Origin: Pyrenophora tritici-repentis
Taxonomy: Eukaryota; Ascomycota; Dothideomycetes; Pleosporales; Pleosporaceae
Direction of reading: 5' to 3'
Length of the DNA: 64,000 nt
Assembly: GCF_003171515.1 (NCBI RefSeq)
Contig: NC_089396.1
Span: 744,001 to 808,000 of the forward strand
Shown: positions 53,909 to 63,947 of the stretch, piece after piece
Layout of the letters: each line of letters begins with the position of its first letter
How positions within the stretch are numbered: the first letter of the stretch is position 1
The notes under the pieces: generated by a model
The model's input: only the letters and a program-made list of their open reading frames with translations
The model's database searches: none
What the model was told of the DNA's origin: nothing
Translations under genes and position numbers: made by a program

Positions 53909-54920
53909 GTGTTATGTGGGAGAGAGAAGGAGAAGGGATACAGGCTGTGGTTTCACTCTTTTAGCTATGGGTCTTTGTTAGAATTAGGGGGAAAGTCTGT
54001 GTAGTTTTGAAAATCAAATACGCTCGTTAATGGAATTGATTGATCGTATTGTTGACCTCACTGTTCTCTATTATAATTTTATAGCGTGACAAAGACTCGC
54101 ATTTTCGATGCTGTCCTATTATTTATATTAGTAAAGTCAATCATACACATCCCTACGTACCCCTCAATATCTACACCTCACTTCGAGGACAGTTAGAAGC
54201 TGTAACTGCTGAAAAGTTACTAATTAAGGGGCTAGTGATTCTTATGTGAGGGAGAACAAAAGTAATAGACACTAAATAATTAACGGGTTGTTACTAGATT
54301 ACGCTACAAATGGGCAGTCCTGGTTACAACCATAAATAATCCCCATCTGCCGGTGATACTCTAGATCTGTGTCGTTCCACTGCACCATGTCCAAACAGGT
54401 ACTGTAGGCTCTCATGATCCAGAGTGCTACATACTGCCTATCGTCTAGCCATGCCTATCTTGTAGACGCCGAACAAGATTTCTGCTCGATTCGGCTCCGC
54501 AGTGTAGCCACCTGCATGCAACTGAAGTCAAACGCAGTAAGTGATCGTCCAAACAGCTTATTCTCACCGGATATAAGGCTGAAAAGTACATGTTACACAG
54601 CCAAGAGCATCTCTGCATGTCGATAAGGGACTAGGTAAGCAGCGCATAACCGAGCCGCTTAGCAGTTACTAGTAACCAACCACGACATGCGAGTGAAGAC
54701 GATAGATTGGAACTGCATATCGGGCGTAGGCGGGGCGTAAGGATATTCCGTCATTGAGGGTGAGCTTATGAAGGAACTTGGGGATATAATGGCGGATGCA
54801 GGATCGGCTTCTGTGCTGTCAGCTTTGCTTGTAGAGAGGTAATACTGTTCACTGTACTTTTAATAATTCGTCTACTAGACACCCCATACTTTAAACCAAT
54901 TGATATATCTCGAGCCCAAG
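53909..54920. other. Intergenic region
   Basis: About 1 kb of A/T-rich spacer and the SDR promoter. No supported gene. Confidence 0.5.
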
Positions 54921-55828
54921 ATGACAGATCAAACACCCGTATGGTTTATCACAGCAGCAGCCAGTGGCTTCGGCAAAGCAATGGCCCTGGAAGCTCTCTC
55001 ACGCGGCCACAAAGTAATCGCCAGTGGCCGGTATATGTCGCGTCTAGTCGACCTCGAAACGGCAGGCGCAGACATCATGGTCCTGGACGTATGCAGTCCC
55101 CTGTCCGACATCGAAACTGTAGCCGAAGAAGCAAACGCGAAATATGGCTACATCACCCATCTCGTCAACGTAGCCGGCTATGTCCTCGTCGGTGCCGTAG
55201 AAGAAACCTCGTTCGTCTCCCTTCTCCAGACAATCGGACAGACAACTAACAACCGTCACACAGTCCTGAGCAAGACCTCCGAGCCTTCACCACAAACGTC
55301 CTCGGCACCCTAAACGTAACAAAGGCCTTCCTCCCCCACCTCCGCGCCACCCCGGGGCACCGCACAATCTCAAACTTCGGCTCCGTAGTCTCCTGGCAGG
55401 GGGGCCCCGGCAGCGCAATCTACGTGGGCACAAAATGGGCTGTATCCGGTATCTCAGAGTCTCTACGCGCGGAGCTAGCGCCCTTCGGCATCAATGTGAT
55501 GGTGATTGAGCCGGGATGGTTTCGCACGGGGATTCTGGGAAAGGGCGTTCCGGTGTATAGTGAGAAGTCACTTGGGGTTTATGAGGATGTGGGGAGGTTG
55601 AGGGAGATGCTGGGAGAGGTGGATGGGAAGCAGGTGGGCGATACGGGGAAGGCGTGTAGGGTGGCGGTGGATGTGTTGACGCGGTGTGGGTGTGGCGAGG
55701 GGAAGGATGTGCCGATTCGGTTGGTGTTGGGGAGGGATGCGTTTGAAGTTATCGGAGAGAAGTGTAGGGCGACGTTGAGGTTGTTGGGGGAGTGGGAGGG
55801 CGTGGTTGGAGATACAGATTATGATTGA
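54921..55828 (+). CDS. Short-chain dehydrogenase/reductase
   Basis: Two exons, 54921-55210 and 55264-55828, with a 53-nt intron (GTTCGT...ACAG), 284 residues. The Rossmann N-terminus is WFITAAASGFGKAMA, a variant of TGxxxGxG in which the first Gly is Ala. The NNAG motif reads NVAG, the catalytic Ser lies in SNFGSVVSW, and the YxxxK pair is YVGTKWA, followed by SLRAELAPFGINVMVIEPGWF. These place it in the classical SDR group, probably NADPH-dependent (basic residue SGR after beta 2). The substrate is unknown. The intron position was chosen because it restores the ...EETS-PEQDLRAFTTNVLGTLNV alignment. It stands alone rather than in a visible cluster. Confidence 0.9.
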
Positions 55829-56583
55829 TGGAGTTTTCCGACTTGCACCTCCACTTAGCGAAACTTCAGATCCTTACCTAGGTAACTTAGCTGTGGAGCT
55901 AACGGGTACAATTTCAACCAGTGTTTTTATCGTAGCACAAGACAATATAGGAACGGAGAAATAGTAAACGAAAAGTAGTAATGAAGCATCCTACGAGCAA
56001 GTCGTGCTAACATAAATAGGTAATTTTCAATATTCTGGGGTAAAAGACAGCAGATTGCGCAAGCCCATTTCATGTAAGTGGCTGCACAACAAGTCAATGC
56101 GTCTATTCAGGCCCGGCAGTCAACTGTCAGCGTTGCAACGCATCGATTGATATCAACACAATTCGCAGTCAGTTGGCAGCTTTCACAAGCCATGACGCAA
56201 TTGCCCACACGAACCCGGTTCTTCTTCGGCATCCTGCAGAACCAACCACCACACACCACACCACTAACCCCACAACGTGCCCGCGACCAAACCAAAACCA
56301 AGCCACGCACCGACACCCGAGTAGCGGCCGTTATCTGAACAAGCTCAAGCTTGGACGACAAGCCACTATGTGGGTAACATGCGCCAGGAACAGGTTTTGC
56401 GTACCTGCGTGTGTGGATATTTTGTAAGCTAGTGACGGCATAGCGTAGACGACTTAAAATGGTAGATATGTAGGAGAGCTGTGCGACGTTAGCGCTACTG
56501 TAAGGTCCAATTCCAAACTATATTGTCAGATTAGTTTTTAATTGTATGATTATACACTGAGCGCGTTCGCGACTGCGACGACG
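55829..56583. other. Intergenic region
   Basis: Spacer and presumed promoter of the membrane-protein gene. Small frames near 56.1-56.4 kb lack any supporting feature. Confidence 0.5.
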
Positions 56584-57459
56584 ATGCGCTCGCCATCCAA
56601 ATCTCGGAACGAGAAAGACACTATCACCAAGATACAAGAACCCCAAGCCATTCCTCACAACTGCATGAGCATGGAGAAGACCAGAAAAGAAACCACCACA
56701 CCACTCTTTCTCCTCCCCCCGGCACCAACCCGAAATCCCTCAACCCGTATCCTCGAACCTACCAGAGCGCCCTCAACCCAAGCCCGCAAACATGACTATC
56801 CCATCAACCGCGGAAACTCCACCACCTCCAAACCAACCGCCAATGCCCAACCTCAACGCCCCGCCCTCTCACGCCGCCGCACAACAGCCCGAACCCGCTA
56901 CATCGACATGCTCCTAGGTCTCGACTCCGTCCCACCCTTACATAACATCCTCGCCTCGCTATCCGTCTGGATTCTGCTAGCAGGCTACATCGTCTTCCCG
57001 GCAACCTTCACCGCGCTCCGCCGCTCCGAAAACACCTCCTCCTCCAGCACCTCATCGTCTCATCTCAAAGCCGCCGCCCTCTCCACCGTGCGCAATATTC
57101 CCCTCCTCTACGTCGCAGCCTTTGCCTGCGGCATCGGCGTATGCGGGTGCTTGTATCTCTGGTACGCACATCGCAAGAACTACGTATGGGTCATCAATCG
57201 GATTTTCCTGCCTGCGCTGCTGAATAGTATAGCGGGGTTGATTAGTACGATTGTGAATATTTATTCAGCGCAAGAGGGGCAGTATAGTGTCACTGGTAGG
57301 GTGACGATTGTGGTGACGGCGGCGTGTTCGGTGGTCGCTGCGGGACTGTTCTTGGTGTATAATACGGTTATGTTGAGGTTGGTTAAGAAGAGGCATGATA
57401 GAGAGGTTGAGGCTGTGGAGAAGGAAGCAGGGAGGAGGGATGGGGTGGATGAGGCATGA
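56584..57459 (+). CDS. Four-TM hypothetical membrane protein
   Basis: 291 residues from ATG 56584 (MRSPSKSRNEK); the frame is open 42 nt further up but without ATG. The first 120 residues are polar, Pro/Thr-rich and basic, ending in SRRRTTARTRY. Four hydrophobic segments follow: ILASLSVWILLAGYIVFP, LLYVAAFACGIGVCGCLYLW, LPALLNSIAGLISTIVNIYS and VTIVVTAACSVVAAGLFLVY. A charged C-terminal tail (KKRHDREVEAVEKEAG) closes it. I recognise no named family; such proteins are common lineage-specific fungal membrane proteins. It converges with the J-domain gene, leaving a gap of about 200 bp. Confidence 0.75.
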   Translation: MRSPSKSRNEKDTITKIQEPQAIPHNCMSMEKTRKETTTPLFLLPPAPTRNPSTRILEPTRAPSTQARKHDYPINRGNSTTSKPTANAQPQRPALSRRRTTARTRYIDMLLGLDSVPPLHNILASLSVWILLAGYIVFPATFTALRRSENTSSSSTSSSHLKAAALSTVRNIPLLYVAAFACGIGVCGCLYLWYAHRKNYVWVINRIFLPALLNSIAGLISTIVNIYSAQEGQYSVTGRVTIVVTAACSVVAAGLFLVYNTVMLRLVKKRHDREVEAVEKEAGRRDGVDEA

Positions 57460-57665
57460 TGAGGGTGGAGATTCATTGTATTATCGTTACTTGACTATCT
57501 TTCGTTACTCGTGGAAACGACTGGCGAAGAGCACTTCTTCGCTAGTCGCTGTCTATCGGATATTGTTCATCATCATTTCGAGAGCATGTACTACTCCGAG
57601 TATATCATACCAGATTCATCCCTCCCCTTCTTCCTTCGTATCATATATGTGCCTCACATCACGGT

Positions 57666-60290
57666 CTAGCACGCCCCTTCTCCTGATCGAGTGGGACAGT
57701 TCCTTGCCATATGGCCCTGTCCATTACAAACATAGCATACCCACTGGGCTTTCTTACTGGGCTTTTTGACAGACGCGTCAGTGTCACCGTTGACAAACGA
57801 CGGATTAGTTGGCATGGAAACAGTGTCAATATCATTGGCTTCGTCGTTGGTCCTCGGGCGAGATTTACGGGACTGTCTCTTCTTGGGCTTGTTCGCCTTG
57901 GATGACGTTTCGGAGACAGGCGCGTTTCCGGTGGAAGTCGCACTTACGTCGTGCTCGACCTTTGGGTCCGAACGAACTGGTAGCTTCACTACGATCTTCT
58001 CAGCTACTATTGTCGGTGGCAAGGGTTTGCTCATTGCCTCGACGGCCGGAGCCGGCTCAGCAGGAGGAGGACGAGACGTGACTTTGGCGGCGCCGTTGAG
58101 TTTAGCCTGTTTCTTAACGCAATCACGAGCCAGATGACCTCGCTGATCGCAAAAATAACACATGGGTCCCTTCTTGTTTGGCTTCTTCGTGGTATTGGTA
58201 GCCATCGCGAGGACAGGCCTATCGGGAGTGGGCGCAGAGGTCTTCTCGGCTTGTTGGTCTTCGATTCGACTTGCTTTCTTCTCCTCGGCCACCCGCGTCC
58301 TTCGCTCTTTCGCTTCTCGTGCTTTATTCGCCTCCTGTGCCTTCCGCTCCGTGGCCTCAAGAGCGGCCTTTTTCTTTCGCAACTCTTTCTCAAGACGCTC
58401 TTTAGCCGCCTCAGCCGCACGCAACCTTGTCTCAAGCTCTGTGCGCTCTCTTGCCTCACGTTCCATCTTCTCCTTGGCTTCTCGCTCGGCCTTCTCACAT
58501 GCTTGCAATACCCTCGCCTCGCGTTCCATGTTCTCTTTCGCCTCACGCTCGGCTATCTCACGTTCCATTTGGTTACGCACCGCCTGTTCGCGTGCCTGTT
58601 GCTCACGTTCCATCTTCTCTCGCATCTCTTGCTCACGTGCCTCACACTCGGCAGCCTCATGTGCTTGACGTGCCCTGGCCTCTTTGGCCTCACGCTTCTT
58701 TTTCTCACGTATCTGTTGCGCTTCTCGTTCCTTTGCTTCCTTTTCTTGTTCTTCTTGTACATTCGTCCCGTTCTCCCCTGCTAATTTCCTTTGTGCTGCT
58801 TTCTCCAAGGCAGTCCTCTCCTTCGTGGCCTTCTTCCGGGCAGCCTTCTTCTCGCGTGCCTCTCGCTCACGGGCATCTTTCTTCTGTTGTGCTGCCTCAC
58901 GTGCGGCCTTCTCTCGCGCTGCCTTCTTGCGTGCCGCTTCTTCTGCTTCGGCCTTTTCTCGTGCAGCTTTCTCTAGGGCAGCTTGTTCGGCGGCGTCACG
59001 CTTGAGCTTTTCCTGTTCCTGGCGTTGTGCTTTCCGCTCCTCTTCTTGCCGTTCAGCTTCAGCCTTACGCTCAGCCTCTTCTGCAGCCTTTCTCGCAAGC
59101 TCTTCTTCGTCTTCAACTTGATCTTCGTCACTCGACTCTTCTCCCGATTCAGATTCGGGTCCAGGCTTCGGTTTTGACTTCTTCGCCTTCTTTGCCGCCT
59201 TGCCCTTCTTGCCTTTCTTTTTGGTCGCTGCGTCGGTGTGCACGAAAGCGAATGGTTTTTTTAGTGTAGACGACTCGATCTTTCTCTTACAGCCTTTGCA
59301 GGCAATGGCGCCTCCACTGGGACAGCGGAAGCTGAATTCTGAAACCTGTACGTTGCAAAAGGTGCACTTTTGTCTTCCCTTTTTCTTCTCCCATCCCACA
59401 TCGATAGTTCCTTCCATCTTCACACTTGCTTTGTGCAGCTCGGCTGCGTAATCACGTTGTAGGCTCTCAACCCAATCTTTAGCCATGGCACATTTCTCCT
59501 CCATGCTGGAGATGCGAATACCATCGCTTTTGGCCTGTCGCTGCTCAGTGGCCTCCTTGAGTTTCTCAAGGCAGCGCTTGTTGATCGCTTGTCGCCTCTT
59601 GTTTTTCTGCTCGTGCTCGAAGTGATTGGATTGGTTCCACCGACGTTGTGCACGTATATGCTCCCTCAGCCAACCATCCAGGTCTTCCTCTTCGTCCGAT
59701 GAATCCTCGCCATAATAGCCATAACCACTGTATCCGTAACCACCAGGCATGTAGCTGCTATGTGCGTAGGCGCCCCCAAACGGAAAACCGTATGACGAGT
59801 ATGGACCATAATCCCAGAAATCTTCTGGGTCGCTGTCGCCGTCATCATAGTATTCGTATCGTGGCTCTGGCTGAGACCGACGTGTGTTTGCCTTGCGGTC
59901 TGCCTTGGCTTTTAGATCAGACTCCATCTGCTGCTTGATCATCTCAGCGTGTTTCTTTTGCTGCCAATCATGAGGATCACGTTGATACTCGGCGAGGTCT
60001 ATTCGATACGCTGACCACTCGCGTATGACATTCGAATAGCCTTTGTCGTACTTGGCTTTGGTCTCCTCGTTCCTCAAGAGATCCCAGGCTTCGTAAATGC
60101 GACGGAAGTCGGCCGCATCGACAGCTTGACCCGGCGCCTTCTTGTCTGGATGATGTTGCAAAGCGAGGCGGCTGAACGCGACCTTGATCTCGGCTTTCGA
60201 GGCTGCTGGGCTCACACCAAGATCAGTATAGGCGTCCGCGACCTTGGGCTTGATCGGCTCCTCTGCGAGCAAAGAGTGTGAGGAGCTCAT
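57666..60290 (-). CDS. J-domain protein with long charged helix and zinc knuckles
   Basis: 874 residues, intronless. An N-terminal DnaJ domain (about residues 18-82, YTDLGVSPAASKAEIKVAF, HPDKKAPG) supplies the HPD that stimulates Hsp70. A Tyr/Gly-rich acidic patch follows (GYGYSGYGYYGEDSSDEEEDLD), then a four-Cys zinc ribbon (CTFC ... CKGC, about residues 310-340), Lys-rich and acidic tracts, and a roughly 300-residue Glu/Arg/Lys/Ala helix probably forming a single alpha-helix or coiled coil. Two CCHC knuckles (CYFCDQRGHLARDC and CYVCNGQGHMARNC) flank a polar linker to the C-terminus. The zinc knuckles suggest RNA binding next to chaperone recruitment. The start ATG at 60290 directly follows a 14-bp tandem-repeat leader. 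Intact. Confidence 0.88.
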   Translation of the reverse strand: MSSSHSLLAEEPIKPKVADAYTDLGVSPAASKAEIKVAFSRLALQHHPDKKAPGQAVDAADFRRIYEAWDLLRNEETKAKYDKGYSNVIREWSAYRIDLAEYQRDPHDWQQKKHAEMIKQQMESDLKAKADRKANTRRSQPEPRYEYYDDGDSDPEDFWDYGPYSSYGFPFGGAYAHSSYMPGGYGYSGYGYYGEDSSDEEEDLDGWLREHIRAQRRWNQSNHFEHEQKNKRRQAINKRCLEKLKEATEQRQAKSDGIRISSMEEKCAMAKDWVESLQRDYAAELHKASVKMEGTIDVGWEKKKGRQKCTFCNVQVSEFSFRCPSGGAIACKGCKRKIESSTLKKPFAFVHTDAATKKKGKKGKAAKKAKKSKPKPGPESESGEESSDEDQVEDEEELARKAAEEAERKAEAERQEEERKAQRQEQEKLKRDAAEQAALEKAAREKAEAEEAARKKAAREKAAREAAQQKKDAREREAREKKAARKKATKERTALEKAAQRKLAGENGTNVQEEQEKEAKEREAQQIREKKKREAKEARARQAHEAAECEAREQEMREKMEREQQAREQAVRNQMEREIAEREAKENMEREARVLQACEKAEREAKEKMEREARERTELETRLRAAEAAKERLEKELRKKKAALEATERKAQEANKAREAKERRTRVAEEKKASRIEDQQAEKTSAPTPDRPVLAMATNTTKKPNKKGPMCYFCDQRGHLARDCVKKQAKLNGAAKVTSRPPPAEPAPAVEAMSKPLPPTIVAEKIVVKLPVRSDPKVEHDVSATSTGNAPVSETSSKANKPKKRQSRKSRPRTNDEANDIDTVSMPTNPSFVNGDTDASVKKPSKKAQWVCYVCNGQGHMARNCPTRSGEGAC

Positions 60291-60298
60291 GGCTGATT

Positions 60299-60396
60299 AT
60301 CAAATGTGTGATATCAAATGTGTGATATCAAATGTGTGATATCAAATGTGTGATATCAAATGTGTGATATCAAATGTGTGATATCAAATGAGTGCC
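60299..60396. repeat. 14-bp tandem repeat in the J-domain gene leader
   Basis: Seven copies of ATCAAATGTGTGAT (six perfect, the last altered), beginning 9 bases upstream of the start codon of the minus-strand gene. Each junction makes the palindrome TGATATCA. Confidence 0.95.
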
Positions 60397-60558
60397 GTGC
60401 TGGACAGCTGATGAGCAAGCACAACACGACTTGCGAGTGAAGTTGAGGTGGAGCGGCACAGCACCGTGATAACGGTTGCAGTTGTGTGGGGGGGGGGGAT
60501 TACCGAAAGTTCCAGATAAACGCGTACTAACTCACTAGCGTGGTGCGGCAACGCGCTA

Positions 60559-60655
60559 TTGTGGTTTTCGAAATACCTTGAGCCGCCTGGATCTGGTTAG
60601 CTTGGTGCCCAAGAACATCAACTCCCATAGTAATTTGTTAGTAAATTAATGCAGC
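60559..60655. repeat. Left terminal inverted repeat of the Tc1-type element
   Basis: Matches the reverse complement of 63850-63947 with about six substitutions from TCGAAATACCTTGAGCC to ATGCAGC. The outermost bases (TTGTGGTTT) only partly match. Confidence 0.88.
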
Positions 60656-60768
60656 AGCCGTTTCCCACCTCCAGAAGCCCATGAAGCTAGTCCTGTACTC
60701 TAAATCGTTCGTGTATAGCGTTTTGTTTGTGTGGAGCTTGTTGCGAGCTCAATCTAGCTGCTGTTGGG

Positions 60769-62463
60769 ATGCCGCCCAAGCGCCAGCGTAAGCCGAAGCA
60801 GCCATTCGATCAAGGCGTTAACCCGTCCTCCCAGAAGCGTAGAGCGCCAGCAACTAGACAAAATCCTACCCATTTAACGCCTAAACGTGTCCGCCGTGAG
60901 GCGCTGCCGTCGCCTCCAGCGACTGCCCCGCCGCGCCGTCAAAGCCCGTTGTCCGAGCCTGAGCTGCAAGCCACCCAAACAGCTGCCTCCGCGCAAGCTG
61001 AAGATATCGTTGGCGAGGATGAGGATACTTTCGAGGATGGAGATGGCGATCCGCTGCCTGAGGATGAGGATGAGATCGCTGCTAAGGGCGCTGCCGGTAG
61101 TGTTGAGGATGAGGGAGAGCCAGCGTACCGACGTCAAGAAGGCACTCCATGGCTGCCTCGCTCATCGCAAGCGCTAGAGGATGAGGTTAATCCTGTACTG
61201 CGCGTTAGGTGGAGGGCTTGCCTTGGTGGTGATATGGAGAAACACTTTATTCCTGAAGCTGCCGATAGCGAGCACGGCGTACGGCTGTACTCGCTGCATT
61301 TCGACGACCTATGGCAGTGGGTAGATGACGTTGTTGCAGAATTACGGCCAAAAAGAGCGAAGATCTCATCTGTTTGCACTGTTGTTTACCCAGCTAAGCA
61401 GGCCAAACGCGAGCGCGCGATAAAGCGATTGCGGCGAGGTGTTGATGCAACGTGGAATAGCTTTCAGCGCCTTGTTGTAGAGGTTGATAACTATGTCAGC
61501 GAGCCAGTAAACGTCGATTTCGAGCTCATCTTGGCTGAAATTCCAGGGGAGCAGCAGCCGTTGCCAACGGTTGTCGACGGTCCTCGTCGACGCACCGCAA
61601 CGGTGATTCAAGAGGAGGGGCTTGCTGGTGTAATAGCAGCTGAACAAGCAGGTAGCGGGCATGCTATTGCTATCCGGGATAGATGGCGCTGTACAGATAC
61701 CCATTGCGAGAACTATCCTTATTGCTGCTGGATGGCGCCAACAGCGAGGCAGCCAGCGCGCTTCGAAGATCACCTCTTTGTCAACGGCAACATTATCTCC
61801 ATGTGGGCAAGAGCAATTACAGCGAGAAGGGCAACGTACGATGAGCCATCTGATGATGTACGGCTTGCAATTTTGAGAGCAAAGGACCTGCGGGTGCATG
61901 AGAAAACGCGCAAGTTGCGGGCGGCTGGAGATGGCGACGATGATATCAAAAGCTTAACAAAACTGCTCATCGTTGGACAGCTTGAGCGGATGAACAGGCA
62001 ACCTCAACAGGAGTCTAACTTGCAGGCAGCTGCACCAACGATAACAAGAGCTGAGGTATCTAGTGCATCTCAGTGGGCGCCTATCCGATATGATCATGAG
62101 CAGGAGATTAACGAGCATACTAGTAATTTCTTTAACTACCTTAAGTTAAAATTTCCTACAGTTGGAGAGGACATTAACGAGCTTTATAAGACTCTTGTTA
62201 TTGACGGAGCTATGGATATCAACCTCTTGATGCAGCCATCTGGTGATATCTTGAAGTTGTGGACGCAGCATTTCAAGCAGCCTCCTGGCTGGTTTTTCAC
62301 GCTACAAAACACTGCAAAAGAATGGCAAGCTGGGTACCAGGGTCTCACAGATCGTAACTGGAGACGAGTCGAACGTTGTAAGAAAAGAGAAGAGATTGCG
62401 CGCAAGAAATTGGTGGTTGAACCGTCTAGCAGTGTTGTGGAGGATGATGGCGAGAATGCTTGA
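60769..62463 (+). CDS. Second gene of the Tc1-type element, unknown function
   Basis: 564 residues from ATG 60769 (MPPKRQRKPKQPF), the first ATG of the frame. The N-terminus is strongly basic with nuclear-localisation-like runs, followed by an acidic stretch (EDEDTFEDGDGD). A compact middle region contains a Cys-rich motif RWRCTDTHCENYPYCCW then MAPTARQPARFEDHLF and NIISMWARAITARRATYDEPSDD, resembling in spacing a Cys/His module I recall from uncharacterised fungal proteins; that resemblance is from memory. The C-terminal part is helical (TSNFFNYLKLKFP, GDILKLWTQHFKQPPGWFF). There is no DDE, nuclease or helicase motif. The frame is fully open, suggesting it is maintained. Being inside the inverted repeats, it may be an accessory transposition or DNA-binding factor. 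Confidence 0.8.
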   Translation: MPPKRQRKPKQPFDQGVNPSSQKRRAPATRQNPTHLTPKRVRREALPSPPATAPPRRQSPLSEPELQATQTAASAQAEDIVGEDEDTFEDGDGDPLPEDEDEIAAKGAAGSVEDEGEPAYRRQEGTPWLPRSSQALEDEVNPVLRVRWRACLGGDMEKHFIPEAADSEHGVRLYSLHFDDLWQWVDDVVAELRPKRAKISSVCTVVYPAKQAKRERAIKRLRRGVDATWNSFQRLVVEVDNYVSEPVNVDFELILAEIPGEQQPLPTVVDGPRRRTATVIQEEGLAGVIAAEQAGSGHAIAIRDRWRCTDTHCENYPYCCWMAPTARQPARFEDHLFVNGNIISMWARAITARRATYDEPSDDVRLAILRAKDLRVHEKTRKLRAAGDGDDDIKSLTKLLIVGQLERMNRQPQQESNLQAAAPTITRAEVSSASQWAPIRYDHEQEINEHTSNFFNYLKLKFPTVGEDINELYKTLVIDGAMDINLLMQPSGDILKLWTQHFKQPPGWFFTLQNTAKEWQAGYQGLTDRNWRRVERCKKREEIARKKLVVEPSSSVVEDDGENA

Positions 62464-62767
62464 AGCTTAGTGGCCTGAGCGTTTTTGGTGACAGCGGCCC
62501 GTGCCCGCTATAGTGTTGAGGTTTTTCAGGCGTTTCAAATGCGCTGCAACAATAGTCTATTTGGATAGCCCTATGTACAACACTACAACGTTATGCGATT
62601 ATAACAGGTTAACTTCCTAAGATAGTTCTATATGTATAGAAATAGCTCTTATTTTTTTAGAATTATTAAATCGCTTTTGTGGGTTGCGCATTAAGGTGTA
62701 ATCGTTCGCATTTGTATGGTATCATCTACCTATAGAAACGTACTGTGGCATCCATTTAAAAGCACAA
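62464..62767. other. Convergent 3' region inside the Tc1-type element
   Basis: A/T-rich spacer between the 3' ends of the two element genes; probably both terminators and polyadenylation regions. Confidence 0.5.
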
Positions 62768-63742
62768 TTAATAGGGATAGCCACACCTATGGAACCAGCT
62801 TCTGCAGTTAATATTACAGCACACCAGCTGCGCTGCATACTCAAGAAAGACCCCAAAGTCAATGAAGTTCTCCGCTTGCGCTGAATTCCTTTTCATCCAC
62901 CCCTTGAGCTGCTTAAAGCTCTTCTCGATGGGGTTGAAATCTGGTGAGTATGGCGGCAGATACTCAAGGAGTACTCCAGCACTTTGGCAAAGCACCCGTA
63001 CACGCTCTGATCGATGGATGGAGGCGTTATCAAGCACGATTACTGAGGCTGGCCCTGGGTGAGGATTGCAGAACGGCAGCACTTGAAACTCTAAGAAGTC
63101 TTCTAGGATCTCAGATGTAATCGCGCCTTGAAAGATCTTATAGCTTATGTAGCCATCTATCGTCATGGCTGGCAGCAGCGACCACCGTTCTGATCGCCTG
63201 AAGCTGTGTGATAGCTCCACCGGCTCCCCGATTGGAGACCAGCCATACTTGCGGTCGCCCGTACGCTCATTGCAGGCGCTCTCGTCCAACGCAACGATCT
63301 GCTCCGCCTTATAGTGTTGCGCCATCCTGGCAAGATAGAGGCGGCGGAGTGGCTCACTCTGCTCCTTTGCCCGCTTTGTTGCAAGCTTGCGAGACCATCT
63401 CATCTTCTCTAGCTCTCGGTAAACGCTCGCAAGGCTTATCCTAACGTCGTACTCGTCGTACAAGAAGTCCCTCATCTCATCCATGTATGCGCCCGGTGAG
63501 CCATTGAGGTATGCCTGAAGGCCTTCGCGCTGAGCTTGCCGGAGTATAGATGGCCGCCCAAGTCGAACGCAGCGCGGCGGATAAGGCACGCCCCAAAACT
63601 CTAAGCTCAACCTCAGCTTTGCTACTGTGTTACGGCTCGCACCTGTAGCTCTAGAGATGGCTCGATCACTTTCGCAGGCAGCAATTCGGTCGAGGATAGC
63701 CTGGAGAACAGCGGGCTGCAAGCGGTGGCCGGTGCCTGGCAT
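62768..63742 (-). CDS. DD34E Tc1/mariner-type transposase
   Basis: 324 residues from ATG 63742 (MPGTGHRLQPAVLQAIL). A helix-turn-helix region (DRAISRATGASRNTVAKLR) and a second winged-HTH-like region (YMDEMRDFLYDEYDVRISLASVYREL) precede the DDE_3 core: first Asp in IVALDESACNERTG with KYGWSPIGEP, second in VIVLDNASIHRS, and the Glu in LPPYSPDFNPIEKSFKQLK. There are 34 residues between the second Asp and the Glu, the DD34E spacing of Tc1. The frame is intact to its stop at 62768. Expected to act on the flanking inverted repeats and insert at TA. Confidence 0.93.
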   Translation of the reverse strand: MPGTGHRLQPAVLQAILDRIAACESDRAISRATGASRNTVAKLRLSLEFWGVPYPPRCVRLGRPSILRQAQREGLQAYLNGSPGAYMDEMRDFLYDEYDVRISLASVYRELEKMRWSRKLATKRAKEQSEPLRRLYLARMAQHYKAEQIVALDESACNERTGDRKYGWSPIGEPVELSHSFRRSERWSLLPAMTIDGYISYKIFQGAITSEILEDFLEFQVLPFCNPHPGPASVIVLDNASIHRSERVRVLCQSAGVLLEYLPPYSPDFNPIEKSFKQLKGWMKRNSAQAENFIDFGVFLEYAAQLVCCNINCRSWFHRCGYPY

Positions 63743-63849
63743 CGCGATGAGATGGGCTCGAGAAAATTGCAACACCAAAAACGCGAGTCAGTAGAGGCGA
63801 TCGCAGCAAACAATGAACTTCAAATACGTTGTGGGTGTTAGAAAGCGTG

Positions 63850-63947
63850 GCTGCATCGATTTACTAACAAATTACTATAGGAGTTGATGTTCTTGGCCAC
63901 CAAGCCAACCAGATCCAGGTGGCTCAAGGTATTTCGAGAAACACCCA
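63850..63947. repeat. Right terminal inverted repeat of the Tc1-type element
   Basis: Counterpart of the left repeat. The bases after 63949 to the window end (64000) are flanking sequence with nothing recognisable. Confidence 0.88.

Larger units (their letters stand above)
60559..63947. mobile_element. Tc1-type DNA transposon carrying a second gene
   Basis: About 3.39 kb bounded by inverted repeats of nearly 100 bp (60559-60655 and 63850-63947) and TA dinucleotides on both sides (60557-60558, 63948-63949). Inside are two convergent genes: a DD34E transposase on the minus strand near the right end and an unrelated 564-codon gene on the plus strand near the left end. Ordinary Tc1/mariner elements are 1.2-2 kb with the transposase alone. 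The inverted repeats match well from TCGAAATACC inward, while the outermost 10 bases are imperfect, so the exact ends are uncertain by a few bases. Confidence 0.85.

Noticed and set aside
58134..59121. Several 145-216-codon plus-strand frames
   Set aside because: Antisense of the Glu/Arg/Lys-rich helix of the J-domain protein; Leu/Ser/Phe-rich shadows.
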